A stretch of 50,567 nt of DNA from Anaerolineae bacterium (lineage in GTDB: Bacteria > Chloroflexota > Anaerolineae > JAAYZQ01): NCBI GenBank assembly GCA_016926595.1, contig JAFGOG010000122.1:1-50567 (forward strand). The letters run 5' to 3'. The notes beneath the pieces are model-generated. The model had not been told where the DNA came from. It did no database searches and was given only the letters and a program-made list of their open reading frames with translations. This document shows, piece by piece, positions 7,854-17,079 of the stretch. Position 1 is the first letter of the stretch, and each line of letters begins with the position of its first letter. Both the position numbers and the translations under genes were made by a program.

Positions 7854-8660
7854 ATGGACAAAGAAAAGCTGTGCAATCTCCATCACCTGATCATTGACAT
7901 GGACGGCGTCCTATACCGGGGTAAGGAGGCCATCCCAGGGACGGGAGCCTTTATCGATTTCCTGCGGGAGCAGGGGATCGGCTTTCTGCTGGCGACCAAC
8001 AACTCAACCAAGACACCCAAGCAGTACGTGGACAAGCTGGCCGAGATGGGGGTCGCGGTTCGGGCCGACGAGATCCTGACGTCTGCCCAGGCCACAGCCA
8101 GTTATCTACTCAGCATCGCCCCGCCGGGAGCGCGCGTCTTTGTGGTGGGCCAGGATGGGCTATTCACCGCGCTGCGGGAGGCAGGGCTCAATCCGGTCGA
8201 GGAGCAGCCCGAGTATGTGGTCGTGGGCATGGATTTCAACATCTGCTATGAGCGGCTGGCCCAGGCAACGCTGCACATCCGGGCTGGGGCGCAGTTCGTC
8301 GGCACCAACGCCGATCGCACCTTTCCATCGGAGCGGGGGATCGTGCCAGGGGCCGGGGCGCTATTGGCCCTGCTGGAAACGGCAACAGGCATCACCCCGA
8401 CGGTCATTGGCAAACCGGGGACGGCGATGATCGAGCAAGCGCTGGCCCGGTTGGGCGCCCGTGCGGCCACAACAGGCATGTTGGGCGACCGGCTGGAGAC
8501 CGACATTCTGGCCGGGCGGAAGGCCGAGCTGGTGACCCTGCTAGTGCTGAGCGGCGTGACCGGCGCCGAGGCCCTGGATGGGTCGGAGATCCAGCCTGAC
8601 CTGGTCTTCCGCGACGTGGGGCACTTGCATGCCACCTGGAAAAAGATCGTTGATGGCTGA
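7854..8660 (+). CDS. HAD-IIA family sugar-phosphatase-like hydrolase (NagD/AraL type)
   Basis: A 268-residue haloacid-dehalogenase phosphatase of subclass IIA. It has motif [10 protein letters not shown] (nucleophile Asp), motif [11 protein letters not shown], a Lys in GKPGTAM, and motif [10 protein letters not shown]. The cap domain lies between motifs II and III. Family members hydrolyse phosphoglycolate, p-nitrophenyl phosphate or small sugar phosphates; a housekeeping clean-up role is likely. The ATG at 7854 is chosen; an in-frame GTG at 7842 would overlap the mocA stop. It overlaps rlmN by 8 bp, so translational coupling is likely. Confidence 0.85.
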   Translation: MDKEKLCNLHHLIIDMDGVLYRGKEAIPGTGAFIDFLREQGIGFLLATNNSTKTPKQYVDKLAEMGVAVRADEILTSAQATASYLLSIAPPGARVFVVGQDGLFTALREAGLNPVEEQPEYVVVGMDFNICYERLAQATLHIRAGAQFVGTNADRTFPSERGIVPGAGALLALLETATGITPTVIGKPGTAMIEQALARLGARAATTGMLGDRLETDILAGRKAELVTLLVLSGVTGAEALDGSEIQPDLVFRDVGHLHATWKKIVDG

Positions 8661-9741
8661 CCACCTGCCGCTGTACGATCTGACTTACGCTCAGCTTCAG
8701 GCGCTGCTTGTTAGCTGGGGCGAGCCTCGCTTCCGGGCCGATCAACTGTGGCGCTGGCTGTACAGCTCACTGGCGGACGGCTGGGAGCAGATGGTGAATC
8801 TCCCGGCTGGTCTGAGACAGCGATTGGCCGCCGAGACAGGCCTATCCCCGCTGGTACCCGTGGCCTGCCAAGAGTCAGCCAGTGGCCAGGCGCACAAAGT
8901 GTTGTTCCACCTCCACGACGGGGAGACGATCGAGAGCGTGCTGATGCGATACACCGACCGGCGCACAGCTTGCATTTCGACCCAGGTAGGGTGTGGCATG
9001 GGTTGCCTCTTTTGCGCCACCGGCCAGGGTGGGCTGGTCCGCAACCTGTCAGCCGGCGAGATCGTCGATCAGGTGATCCACCTGGCCCGACAAGTCAAGG
9101 AAACCGAACTTGGGCAACGCAGTGGGGCAGCACAAGCCCACCCGATCGGCAATGTGGTGCTGATGGGCATGGGCGAACCGCTGGCCAACTATGCGGCTAC
9201 CCTACAGGCGATAGAAACGCTGGCCGATCCGCGGGGTTATAACCTGGGAGCGCGGCGCTTTACTCTTTCTACTGTTGGGTTGGCGCCCGGCATCCGGCGG
9301 CTGGCCCAGGAAGCGCTGCCGGTCAACCTGGCGGTGTCGCTCCACGCGGCTGACGACGAGCTACGGAACCAATTGGTACCTGTTAACCGGCGCTACCCAC
9401 TGGCCGAACTGATGGCCGCTGTCCGCGATTACGCCGCCAGGACAAAGCGGCGCGTGTCCATCGAGTATGCGCTCATCGACAGGGTAAACGATGCGCCACA
9501 GCAGGCGCAGGAACTGGCTCGGCTCCTTGAGGGCCTGTTATGTCACGTTAATCTAATTCCGCTCAATCCAACGCCCGGATCGCCGTGGCAACCCCCACCA
9601 CGCGAACGGGTAGACGCCTTCCGGGCGATGTTGGAAACGGCAGGCGTACCCACGACGGTACGGATACGGCGGGGGATCGATATCGAGGCGGGATGTGGGC
9701 AGTTAAGGCGGAGGCAGCTATCAGCAGCATCTGATAGCTGA
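8653..9741 (+). CDS. rlmN: Dual-specificity 23S rRNA / tRNA adenine-C2 methyltransferase
   Basis: A 362-residue radical SAM methyltransferase that methylates C2 of A2503 in 23S rRNA and, in many species, A37 of some tRNAs. The cluster ligands are C114, C118 and C121 (CGMGCLFC). The family blocks [33 protein letters not shown] and [12 protein letters not shown] are present. A C-terminal Cys (EAGCGQL) matches the methyl-carrying cysteine. The start at 8653 gives a normal N-terminal domain and overlaps the HAD gene; the reading frame is open further upstream, but only inside the HAD gene. It ends 156 bp before the converging rpmB. Confidence 0.95.
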   Translation: MADHLPLYDLTYAQLQALLVSWGEPRFRADQLWRWLYSSLADGWEQMVNLPAGLRQRLAAETGLSPLVPVACQESASGQAHKVLFHLHDGETIESVLMRYTDRRTACISTQVGCGMGCLFCATGQGGLVRNLSAGEIVDQVIHLARQVKETELGQRSGAAQAHPIGNVVLMGMGEPLANYAATLQAIETLADPRGYNLGARRFTLSTVGLAPGIRRLAQEALPVNLAVSLHAADDELRNQLVPVNRRYPLAELMAAVRDYAARTKRRVSIEYALIDRVNDAPQQAQELARLLEGLLCHVNLIPLNPTPGSPWQPPPRERVDAFRAMLETAGVPTTVRIRRGIDIEAGCGQLRRRQLSAASDS

Positions 9742-9756
9742 TAGCTCGGAACATTC

Positions 9757-9785
9757 TTGCATTTTTATCAAAAAGCGAGTATGAT
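9757..9785 (+). promoter_or_regulatory. Promoter-like sequence between convergent rlmN and rpmB
   Basis: TTGCAT (9757-9762), a 17-bp spacer, and TATGAT (9780-9785). The same two hexamers with the same spacing occur on the minus strand at 27252-27280 upstream of a small membrane gene. Here no gene follows on the plus strand, apart from a weak reading frame starting at 9801 that runs antisense through rpmB. It could drive a short non-coding or antisense transcript, or be chance. Confidence 0.35.
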
Positions 9786-9842
9786 ACCGCCTGGAGAGGA
9801 ATGGCGGGAGGCCAGAAACGCGCGTTGACAATCAAAAGGAAG

Positions 9843-9869
9843 GGCCAGTCCGAGCAATTCGGACTGGCC
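9843..9869 (-). terminator. Intrinsic terminator of rpmB
   Basis: A perfect 11-bp stem (GGCCAGTCCGA at 9843-9853, TCGGACTGGCC at 9859-9869) with a 5-nt loop. On the minus strand it is followed by CTTCCTTTTGATT, a U-rich tail. It lies 28 bases past the rpmB stop. On the plus strand there is no U tract, so any effect on rlmN read-through would be weaker. Confidence 0.75.
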
Positions 9870-9896
9870 GTGGAATGCCAAAACTGCAATCGACTG

Positions 9897-10079
9897 CTAT
9901 TGCATCTTGTTCAAGGTTCGCAGGCAGCGCGTGCAAAGGCTCAATCGCTGGGGCTTGCCGCCCACGACCATGGTCACCTTCTGAATGTTCGCTTTCCAGC
10001 GGCGTTTGGTGCGCACCTTGGAGTGACTAACATTGTGCCCGAAACCCGGCTTTTTACCGCACATATCGCATTTGGCCAT
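9897..10079 (-). CDS. rpmB: 50S ribosomal protein L28
   Basis: A 60-residue L28 beginning MAKCDMCGKKPGFGHNVSHS, with the family core SKVRTKRRWKANIQKV. Two CxxC pairs (CDMC near residue 4, CTRC near residue 50) mark the zinc-binding form. The ATG at 10079 is chosen over longer in-frame extensions because L28 starts here and AGAGGT lies just upstream. It is divergent from the asp23-fakA genes, the same arrangement as in Firmicutes. A stem-loop sits in its leader and an intrinsic terminator follows it. Confidence 0.95.
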   Translation of the reverse strand: MAKCDMCGKKPGFGHNVSHSKVRTKRRWKANIQKVTMVVGGKPQRLSLCTRCLRTLNKMQ

Positions 10080-10101
10080 GATCATACCTCTCACATAGAT
10101 A

Positions 10102-10127
10102 GAGCCAGCAAGTACGACCGCTGGCTC
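10102..10127 (-). promoter_or_regulatory. Stem-loop in the rpmB 5' leader
   Basis: A perfect 8-bp stem (GAGCCAGC at 10102-10109, GCTGGCTC at 10120-10127) with a 10-nt loop. It lies about 22 bases upstream of the rpmB start and inside the transcript predicted from the promoter at 10150-10178. An autogenous ribosomal-protein leader is possible but unproven. Confidence 0.45.
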
Positions 10128-10149
10128 AACCTTCGGATTCGTAGCGGCC

Positions 10150-10178
10150 ATCTTACCACAGGCCGGGGATTCGCGCAA
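10150..10178 (-). promoter_or_regulatory. Candidate rpmB promoter
   Basis: Reading leftwards: TTGCGC (10178-10173), a 17-bp spacer, and TAAGAT (10155-10150) preceded by TGG (extended -10). The hexamers are only moderately good, but the spacing and position fit. The predicted leader is about 64 nt. Confidence 0.5.
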
Positions 10179-10225
10179 ACCGGACAGTGCCTGATGCAAA
10201 AGCCACAAGCGAGGTAGGACAACGG

Positions 10226-10576
10226 ATGAAAGATAGCAGGTTGGGCCGTATCGAGATCTCTCCACACGCGATCATGGACCTTGCCGGCCAGGTGGTGCTG
10301 GAGTGTTACGGCGTGGTGAATGTGGTGAGCAAAGACCTGGCCAGCGACATAATCGAGCGTTTACCATTCGAAAACCGTCAGCGTGGGGTGGATGTCCACA
10401 TCGAGAACGACCAGATCGTCATCGACCTGTACGTGGTGATCGAGTATGGAACGCGCATTATCACCGTAGCTAGAAATATCCAGAGCGCCGTCAAGTATAG
10501 CTTGGAAAAGGCACTAGGTATGCCGGTGGCGGCTGTTAACGTTCATGTCCAGGACCTACGGATCAGCGCAGACTAG
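10226..10576 (+). CDS. Asp23/Gls24 family envelope-stress protein (YloU-like)
   Basis: A 116-residue Asp23/Gls24 (Pfam DUF322) protein. It has the typical order of an N-terminal IEISPHAIMDLAGQVVLECYGVVNVV, a central strand pair VDVHIENDQIVIDLYVVIEYG, and a C-terminal VNVHVQDLRI. In Firmicutes YloU lies directly before YloV (FakA), as here, and the proteins are thought to act at the membrane in envelope homeostasis. The ATG at 10226 is preferred because GAGGT lies at 10211-10215. A second paralogue at 21435 sits beside nusB. No convincing promoter was found for this operon. Confidence 0.85.
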   Translation: MKDSRLGRIEISPHAIMDLAGQVVLECYGVVNVVSKDLASDIIERLPFENRQRGVDVHIENDQIVIDLYVVIEYGTRIITVARNIQSAVKYSLEKALGMPVAAVNVHVQDLRISAD

Positions 10577-10611
10577 CTCGCACAGCAGACCACGATCAGG
10601 AGGCGACCTCA

Positions 10612-12276
10612 TTGACTGACGACCAAACCACACACGGCGGGCAGGCCAGATCCAATCCCGATTTTACGCGGTGTGATGGCCAGACTTTTAAGCGACTGAT
10701 CCAGGCGGGGCTTGCCTGGCTGGAACGTCATCAGGCGACGATCAACGCACTGAATGTCTACCCCGTGCCCGACGGCGACACGGGCACGAATATGCTGCTG
10801 ACGATGCAGGCCGCCTACGCCGAGATCAAAGACTTGCCCGAGAGCAATGTGGGCGCGATGGCTCAGAAGGTGGCCAAGGGCGCCCTGATGGGCGCTCGCG
10901 GCAACTCGGGGGTTATCCTATCGCAGATATTCCGCGGCATGGCGCGGTCTCTGGATAACGAGGAAACGTTCAATGCAGTCCAATTTGCCTCGGCATTACG
11001 CGAGGCGGCCGTCACCGCCTACAAGGGCGTGATCAAGCCGGTGGAGGGCACGATCCTAACAGTGGCCCGTGAGGCAGCCGAGGCCGGGGTGACCGCCGCC
11101 GCCAGTAGCGAAGACCTGCGCTACATTCTTGATCGCGTGACTTCTGAGGCAAGGCACTCGGTCACCCGCACTCCCAACCTGCTCCCTGTGTTGGCCGAAG
11201 CCGGCGTAGTCGACGCCGGCGGTCAGGGTCTGTTTGTCATCCTGGAAGGTATGTTACGCTATATGCGGGGAGAACCTGTAGCCGTCGACACCATGTTGGC
11301 AGCGGCAGTGGATCTGCGCCCACTTCACCCGGAAGGCGAAGAGGGGTACGGCTATGACGTGCAGTTTATCATCCATGGCAAAGACCTGGAAATCGAGGAG
11401 ATACGGCGAACTATAACTATGATGGGCGACTCGGCGTTGGTCGTCGGCGATTCGGAGGTCATCAAAGTACATGTTCATGTACCAGACCCAGGAGTCCCGC
11501 TCGGCTACGGCGCCGGTCTAGGTTCACTAAGCCGGGTGATCGTTGAGAACATGCAGGAACAATACCAGGAGTACATCCTCAGCCAAGGCCGGAAGCCGGT
11601 CACTAATACAGAAGCCCTGAGCAAGATCAGTACAGTGGTCGTGGTTTCTGGTCAGGGGTTGACCAGGGTTTTCGAGAGCCTGGGGGCCAGTGCAGTCGTT
11701 CCCGGTGGGCAGACAATGAACCCCAGCACTGAAGATATCCTGAAAGCAGTGGAAAGCGTGCCCAGCGACGAGGTCATAATCCTGCCCAATAACAAAAACA
11801 TCATCCTGGCCGCCGAACAGGCCAAGTCGCTATCACACAAGAGTGTCCAGGTGGTGCCGACCATCACCATTCCGCAAGGCATTACCGCGCTCCTGGCGCT
11901 AAATTACCAGGCCGATCTGCCCACGAACACACGGGTGATGGGTGAGGCAATCCAAGGCATCCATACGGCAGAGATCACCAAGGCAGTTCGTTCAGTGCAA
12001 ATCAATGGCATGAGCTTGCAACAGGGTGAGATCATCGGCATGATCAATGGCGCACTCAAGGTTAAGGGCAGCTCACCCGCAGAAGTAGTTCTGGCCGCCT
12101 TGGGACAGATGGATACCGAACTGTACGAAATCATCACCTTGTACTATGGCGAATCGATCACCGCCGACGAAGCTGAGCAGATTGCAGCAGAGATCACCGA
12201 ACGATACCCTGTCCAGGGAATTGAAGTAGTAGACGGCGGCCAATCGCACTACTATTACATCGTTTCAGTCGAGTGA
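10612..12276 (+). CDS. fakA: Fatty acid kinase catalytic subunit (DAK2 domain, YloV family)
   Basis: A 554-residue kinase that phosphorylates fatty acids presented by FakB proteins. The product is acyl-phosphate for phospholipid synthesis. The N-terminal DhaL-like domain (residues about 25-210) carries NVYPVPDGDTGTNML, whose Asp residues bind Mg-ATP, and GARGNSGVILSQI. The middle and C-terminal domains (about 230-554) match YloV. It starts with TTG at 10612, supported by AGGAGG at 10598-10603. It is followed by two DegV/FakB genes, so enzyme and carriers are co-transcribed. Confidence 0.92.
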   Translation: MTDDQTTHGGQARSNPDFTRCDGQTFKRLIQAGLAWLERHQATINALNVYPVPDGDTGTNMLLTMQAAYAEIKDLPESNVGAMAQKVAKGALMGARGNSGVILSQIFRGMARSLDNEETFNAVQFASALREAAVTAYKGVIKPVEGTILTVAREAAEAGVTAAASSEDLRYILDRVTSEARHSVTRTPNLLPVLAEAGVVDAGGQGLFVILEGMLRYMRGEPVAVDTMLAAAVDLRPLHPEGEEGYGYDVQFIIHGKDLEIEEIRRTITMMGDSALVVGDSEVIKVHVHVPDPGVPLGYGAGLGSLSRVIVENMQEQYQEYILSQGRKPVTNTEALSKISTVVVVSGQGLTRVFESLGASAVVPGGQTMNPSTEDILKAVESVPSDEVIILPNNKNIILAAEQAKSLSHKSVQVVPTITIPQGITALLALNYQADLPTNTRVMGEAIQGIHTAEITKAVRSVQINGMSLQQGEIIGMINGALKVKGSSPAEVVLAALGQMDTELYEIITLYYGESITADEAEQIAAEITERYPVQGIEVVDGGQSHYYYIVSVE

Positions 12277-12300
12277 GAAAAGCCGGAGGCTCCTACAACA

Positions 12301-13143
12301 ATGGCACGAGCACGCATCATTACCGACAGCACCGCCTACCTGCCCCCCGATCAGATCGCACGGCACGAGATCACAGTGTTGCCGATAGACATCTACCTGG
12401 GAGACCACAAAATCCGGGTAAGCTCCGGCCATAACCTCAGACTTCTCTTCCAGCGCATAGCGGCTGACCAGGCGCAGACAACCAAAGCTGTGATCCCGCC
12501 GAGCGCGTTCGAAGAAGCCTACAGCCAACTAGGGCAGAAAACCGATCAGATCCTGGTGATCGTTGGCTCGAGCAAGCTAAGCAGCGCCTTTGCAGCGGCC
12601 AAGTCGACAGCCAACGCTTTCCTGGGACGGTGCCGCATCGCCGTGCTAGACTCGATGGCTACGTCATGGGGTTTGGGCTTGCTAGTCAAAGCCGCAGCCG
12701 AGGCCGCTGAGGCAGGTCAATCACTCGACGAGATCGTCCGGCTGGTGCGTGGTATGTTGCCCCACATCTATGTCGTTCTTTTCGTCGAAAGGCTGGATTA
12801 CCTGGAAAAGGGCAATCGCATCGGCCCGGCCCAGGCGCTATTGGGCACTATGCTCAATATTAAGCCACTTCTTATCATGGAAGAGGGGGAGATCATCCCG
12901 CTCGAAAAGGTTCGCACCCGGACCAGTGCGATCGAAAAGCTAGCCGACTTTGTGGCCGAGTTCGCCACCATCGAGCAGGTAGTCATCATGCGGAGCCCAT
13001 TGGGAAACGACACTGAACTGCTGGTCGAGCATTTGAACCTGATCCTGCCAGGCAGGGCCTTCCCGGTGATCGAATACGATGCAGTGCTGGCTAGTCACCT
13101 GGGGCCAGACGCGATGGGCGTGACCGTCTATGAGAGTTTCTGA
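12301..13143 (+). CDS. DegV family fatty-acid-binding protein (FakB type), first copy
   Basis: A 280-residue DegV protein. It binds one fatty acid and presents the carboxylate to FakA. The N-terminus IITDSTAYLPPDQIARH carries the conserved DS(T) element. The C-terminal YDAVLASHLGPDAMGV matches the conserved HxGPxxxG element near the ligand carboxylate. It lies 24 bp after fakA, with GGAG just upstream, and is followed after 16 bp by a second copy. Firmicutes use separate FakB proteins for saturated and unsaturated acids; the preference of this copy cannot be read from sequence by eye. Confidence 0.88.
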   Translation: MARARIITDSTAYLPPDQIARHEITVLPIDIYLGDHKIRVSSGHNLRLLFQRIAADQAQTTKAVIPPSAFEEAYSQLGQKTDQILVIVGSSKLSSAFAAAKSTANAFLGRCRIAVLDSMATSWGLGLLVKAAAEAAEAGQSLDEIVRLVRGMLPHIYVVLFVERLDYLEKGNRIGPAQALLGTMLNIKPLLIMEEGEIIPLEKVRTRTSAIEKLADFVAEFATIEQVVIMRSPLGNDTELLVEHLNLILPGRAFPVIEYDAVLASHLGPDAMGVTVYESF

Positions 13144-13159
13144 GTCAGCGAGGTAAGTT

Positions 13160-14002
13160 ATGGTTCGAGTTGTAACTGACAGTACCGCCGACATACCTCT
13201 AGAGATAACTGAGGAGCTGGGCATCACCGTGGTTCCCAGCTATATCGCTTTCGGCTCCGAAACCTACCAGGACGGGATAGATCTGACGAAACAGCAATTT
13301 TACGACAAACTGATCGCCAGCCGAGTGATACCGACGACGGCTGCCCCACCCATCGGTGCTTACGAGAAAGTGTTCAGCCACCTGGCCGAAGAAGCGGATG
13401 AGATCATCTCCCTCCAACTGGTGAGCAGATTGAGCGCACTATATAGCTTGGCAGTGATAGCTGCCCATAATGTCAGTCAGGCTATGGGGGTTCGCATCGA
13501 GGTCGTGGACACAGGCCAGATAACAATGGGGTACGGTTGGATGGCCGTGGCCGCAGCCGAGGCAGCCAGGCGGGGTGAGACACTCGACCAGATCACAGCC
13601 CTCGTAGAAGGGATGAAACCGCGGGCGCGGGTTCTGGCTATCCTCGACACGCTGGAATATGTTTATCGCGGCGGCCGCACCAACTGGGCAACAGCGGTGA
13701 TTGGCACACTGCTGCGCTTCAAGCCGATCGTTGAGGTGCGGCTCGGACAGGTCGATCTGGTGGAGCGCACTCGGACCATCGAGCGGTCACTGGACCGGCT
13801 CATTGAACGGATCCAGGCCATGGGACAACCGGAACGAGCCATCGTGCTCCACACCAACGCTCCTACCCTGGCGGATCGACTGGCCAAGCGATTACAGGCG
13901 ATCTACCCGGAATGGGAGCCACTGATCGGGCAGGCTGGGGTTACTATTGCCAGCCACGCTGGCCCTGGTGCAGTTGGCGTGGCCTGTGTTTCGACCAGTT
14001 GA
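13160..14002 (+). CDS. DegV family fatty-acid-binding protein (FakB type), second copy
   Basis: A 280-residue DegV protein, the same length as the copy before it but diverged. It begins RVVTDSTADIPLEITEELG, has TTAAPPIGAYEKVF near residue 55, and ends SHAGPGAVGVACVS, which carries the HxGPxxxG element. Two tandem copies behind fakA suggest carriers with different chain or saturation preference. It is followed after 40 bp by recG in the same direction. Confidence 0.88.
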   Translation: MVRVVTDSTADIPLEITEELGITVVPSYIAFGSETYQDGIDLTKQQFYDKLIASRVIPTTAAPPIGAYEKVFSHLAEEADEIISLQLVSRLSALYSLAVIAAHNVSQAMGVRIEVVDTGQITMGYGWMAVAAAEAARRGETLDQITALVEGMKPRARVLAILDTLEYVYRGGRTNWATAVIGTLLRFKPIVEVRLGQVDLVERTRTIERSLDRLIERIQAMGQPERAIVLHTNAPTLADRLAKRLQAIYPEWEPLIGQAGVTIASHAGPGAVGVACVSTS

Positions 14003-14042
14003 TCGTGAGAGAAATGCATACTATCAGTAGGTATTGGGAAAC

Positions 14043-16496
14043 ATGATCTCTTCAGCTTGGGAAAAGCTGACCAAAGTACTAAAGCTGGAGCAGAGTAAGG
14101 GCCACCGCGATGATGCGGTCATCGGCGGCCTGGACAAGTTCGTTGACTTGTGGCAAAGCGAGGCCCGCGCCGAGGCACAGGCCGAAGCGGATGCCGCGGC
14201 CGAAGGATGGATCGGCGAGATAGCTGCGAGCCTGGCAAACTATGCTGGCAAGGACGAGCACGGGAGAGCCAAAGTGGTAGATCAGGTCCTTGGCCGGCTA
14301 GAACAGATCGGCCTCTCTGCGCAGCAGGTGCGCGTCCAGCCCCAGGCTGTAAGGCCAGACGCGCCCTCGGAACAGGCACCCAGCCTGGTACCGCCCCGGC
14401 CTCGCCCGGCTACCGGACTCGACGCGCCAGTCGAAAGCCTGCCAGGGATCAGTTCTGGCTTTAGCGCCCGCCTGTGCAAGTTGGGGATCGCAACGGTAGC
14501 CGACCTGCTCTATCACCTGCCACACCGGTACGACGACTATCGAACTCTGAAGCCGATCAGCCGCCTGGAATACGGGCAAGAAACGACCATCATCGGTACC
14601 ATCTGGGAGACCAAGACGCGGTCGACACGAAGCGGCGGCGCCATTGTCAGCAGCATTATCGCCGATGCTTCAGGTACGATCGAAGCAGTGTGGTTCAACC
14701 AGCCCTACCTGGTTCGCCAGTTGCGTGCCGGGATGCAGATCGTCCTGAGCGGCAAGGTAGACGAGCACCTGGGGCGGCTGATGCTGCGGGCTCCCGCCTG
14801 GGAACCACTGGAACGAGATTTGATCCACACCGGCCGGCTAGTCCCGATCTATCCCCTGACCGAGGGCATCACCTCGCGTTGGCTGCGGCGGCTGATGAAG
14901 CGGGTGTTGGACTACTGGGCGCCACGGCTGACTGACCATCTGCCCCAAACAGTCCTGCAACGAGCCGGCTTGATGGACCTGCCGACTGCCATCCGCCAAA
15001 TCCACTTTCCCGATAGCCAGGAAACGGCCGAACAGGCTCGTCGCCGCCTGTCGTTCGACGAGTTCCTCATGATCCAGCTAGGGATGTTGCGCCAACGCCA
15101 GCAGTGGCAGTCAGAACCAGGCATACCATTGCCTCGCGACCAGGCTCTGCTCGACGCCTTCCTGGCTTCGCTGCCCTTTGCCCTCACGGCAGCCCAGCAG
15201 CGCAGCCTCGAACAGATACTAGATGACATGGCCCAAAATCGTCCGATGAGCCGGCTGCTACAAGGCGACGTCGGCTCGGGAAAGACAGTAGTAGCCGCAG
15301 CAGCCATACTGATGGCCATAAAGGCTGGCAAACAGGTAGCGCTCATGGCGCCGACCGAGATTCTGGCCGAACAGCATCACCACAGCATTGCTCACCTGCT
15401 CGATAACGCTCAGGATTGGGGCCTACAGCGTCCCATATCTGTATTGCTGCTCACCGGCAGCGTAGGGCGAAAAGAACGCCAGGAGGCCTATACTGCGCTC
15501 GCATCCGGCAAGGCCGACGTCGTCATCGGCACCCACGCTCTCATTCAGCAAGACTTGAGCTTTCACGATTTGGCGCTGGTCATCGTCGACGAACAACACC
15601 GCTTTGGCGTTGTGCAGCGAGCTACGCTACGCGGAAAAGGTGCTTCGCCGCACATGTTGGTCATGAGCGCGACGCCGATCCCACGTAGCCTAGCGCTGAC
15701 CGTCTACGGTGACTTGGACATCTCGGTTATCGATGAATTGCCACCAGGACGCCAGCCGATTCAGACCCGGTGGCTGCTGCCCCGTGAGCGAGAGCGGGCC
15801 TATGCCTTCATCCACAGCCAGATCGCCGCAGGCCACCAGGCCTTCATCCTCTACCCGCTCATCGAAGAGACGGAAAAGGTCGAAGCCAGAGCCGCCACGG
15901 AAGAATACGAACGGCTGCAACAAACCATCTTCCGAACGGAGCGGCTAGGGCTACTGCATGGCAAGATAAAGCCCGGCGACAAAGAAGAAGTCATGACCCG
16001 ATTTCGCCAGGGAGAGTTGGACATCCTTGTCTCCACGTCGGTCGTGGAAGTCGGCATTGACGTACCCAACGCCACGGTCATGCTAGTTGAGGGCGCTGAC
16101 CGTTTCGGACTGGCCCAACTGCATCAGTTTCGGGGTCGGGTTGGCCGCAGTGAGCACAAATCCTATTGCCTGCTGATATCCGATGCTACCTCGCCAGATC
16201 AGCCACAGACCAAAGCTACGTGGGAACGCTTGAAAGCGATCGAGGAGACGCAGGATGGGTTTGCCCTGGCAGAAAAAGATCTGGAGCTGCGCGGGCCGGG
16301 TGACTTTTTGGGGATCAGGCAGAGCGGCCTGCCCGAGCTGCGCATGGCCAGCCTGAGCAATGTCCAGGTTCTGGAACAGGCCCGGAGCGAGGCCCAGCTC
16401 CTCTTTGCAAGTGACCCGACCCTGAGCCAGCCCGAGCACCAGTTGCTGGCGGGGAAGGTGACCCAATTCTGGCAAAGTAGGGGCGAATTAAGCTAA
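14043..16496 (+). CDS. recG: ATP-dependent DNA helicase RecG
   Basis: An 817-residue RecG, which remodels stalled replication forks and Holliday junctions. It has the wedge/OB domain (about 145-320, with LPGISSGFSARLCKLGI and DLLYHLPHRYDDY). Walker A is QGDVGSGKTVVAA near 411. DEQHRFGV is the DEAD/H-type box II, and SATPIPRSLALT is motif III. The C-terminal helicase lobe includes GRVGRSEHKSYCLL. It is about 125 residues longer than E. coli RecG; the extra is an N-terminal charged Ala/Glu-rich extension (residues 1-140). The ATG at 14043 is better placed than the TTG at 14034 relative to the upstream TAGG. Synteny with fakA matches Firmicutes. Confidence 0.95.
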   Translation: MISSAWEKLTKVLKLEQSKGHRDDAVIGGLDKFVDLWQSEARAEAQAEADAAAEGWIGEIAASLANYAGKDEHGRAKVVDQVLGRLEQIGLSAQQVRVQPQAVRPDAPSEQAPSLVPPRPRPATGLDAPVESLPGISSGFSARLCKLGIATVADLLYHLPHRYDDYRTLKPISRLEYGQETTIIGTIWETKTRSTRSGGAIVSSIIADASGTIEAVWFNQPYLVRQLRAGMQIVLSGKVDEHLGRLMLRAPAWEPLERDLIHTGRLVPIYPLTEGITSRWLRRLMKRVLDYWAPRLTDHLPQTVLQRAGLMDLPTAIRQIHFPDSQETAEQARRRLSFDEFLMIQLGMLRQRQQWQSEPGIPLPRDQALLDAFLASLPFALTAAQQRSLEQILDDMAQNRPMSRLLQGDVGSGKTVVAAAAILMAIKAGKQVALMAPTEILAEQHHHSIAHLLDNAQDWGLQRPISVLLLTGSVGRKERQEAYTALASGKADVVIGTHALIQQDLSFHDLALVIVDEQHRFGVVQRATLRGKGASPHMLVMSATPIPRSLALTVYGDLDISVIDELPPGRQPIQTRWLLPRERERAYAFIHSQIAAGHQAFILYPLIEETEKVEARAATEEYERLQQTIFRTERLGLLHGKIKPGDKEEVMTRFRQGELDILVSTSVVEVGIDVPNATVMLVEGADRFGLAQLHQFRGRVGRSEHKSYCLLISDATSPDQPQTKATWERLKAIEETQDGFALAEKDLELRGPGDFLGIRQSGLPELRMASLSNVQVLEQARSEAQLLFASDPTLSQPEHQLLAGKVTQFWQSRGELS

Positions 16497-16512
16497 ATCA
16501 ATGGAGATTGGA

Positions 16513-17040
16513 ATGCGCAAAGCCATCTATCCCGGCACATTTGATCCGGTTCACAACGGCCACATCGACATTGCTACACGAGCCGCCGGGCTTTTTGACC
16601 ATCTGACGGTTGCGATCTATGATCGACCATTGAAGAGCCTGCTGTTCGCTACAGAAGAACGCAGAACAATGCTGGAGAAGGCGTTGGGACATGTACCCAA
16701 TATCAGCGTGGCAACCTATACTCAACTCACCGTGGATTTTGCCCGGCAGGTGGGCGCCCAGGTGATCGTCCGAGGGCTGCGTGTCATTTCTGACTTTGAG
16801 CTGGAATTCCAGATGGCGTTGACCAACAAAAAGCTGGCGCCGGAGATGGAGTTCGTGTGCCTGATGACCAGCCAGGAATATGCTTTTATCAGCGCCAGTA
16901 ACGTCAAAGAGATCGCAATGTTGGGGGGGTGTGTAGCCGATATGGTGCCCCCTCATGTAGCGACTGCGATGGCGGCCAAGTTCAGGGAAGCAGGCGACGG
17001 TGTAGATAGCTGCGTCAAGCTCGTGTCACTGCGCGATTGA
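16513..17040 (+). CDS. coaD: Phosphopantetheine adenylyltransferase
   Basis: A 175-residue CoaD, which adenylylates 4'-phosphopantetheine in CoA synthesis. Landmarks are YPGTFDPVHNGH (HxGH-type nucleotide site), RGLRVISDFELEFQMA, and AFISASNVKEIAMLGG, the counterpart of the SSSxVRE block. The ATG at 16513 is chosen over 16501 because GGAG at 16503-16506 serves it and MRKAIYPGTF is the usual CoaD start. It lies 16 bp after recG. Its neighbour is a SepIVA-like gene, as in Actinobacteria. Confidence 0.95.
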   Translation: MRKAIYPGTFDPVHNGHIDIATRAAGLFDHLTVAIYDRPLKSLLFATEERRTMLEKALGHVPNISVATYTQLTVDFARQVGAQVIVRGLRVISDFELEFQMALTNKKLAPEMEFVCLMTSQEYAFISASNVKEIAMLGGCVADMVPPHVATAMAAKFREAGDGVDSCVKLVSLRD

Positions 17041-17079
17041 GAACTAGCAGATTTGCAGGGAGGAAAGGAAGCGATCACC

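Noticed and set aside
9801..10217. Plus-strand frame starting at an ATG after a GGAGAGGA site and running antisense through rpmB
   Set aside because: It crosses the rpmB terminator stem and the whole L28 gene in antisense and has no family signature. Only the promoter is kept as a question.
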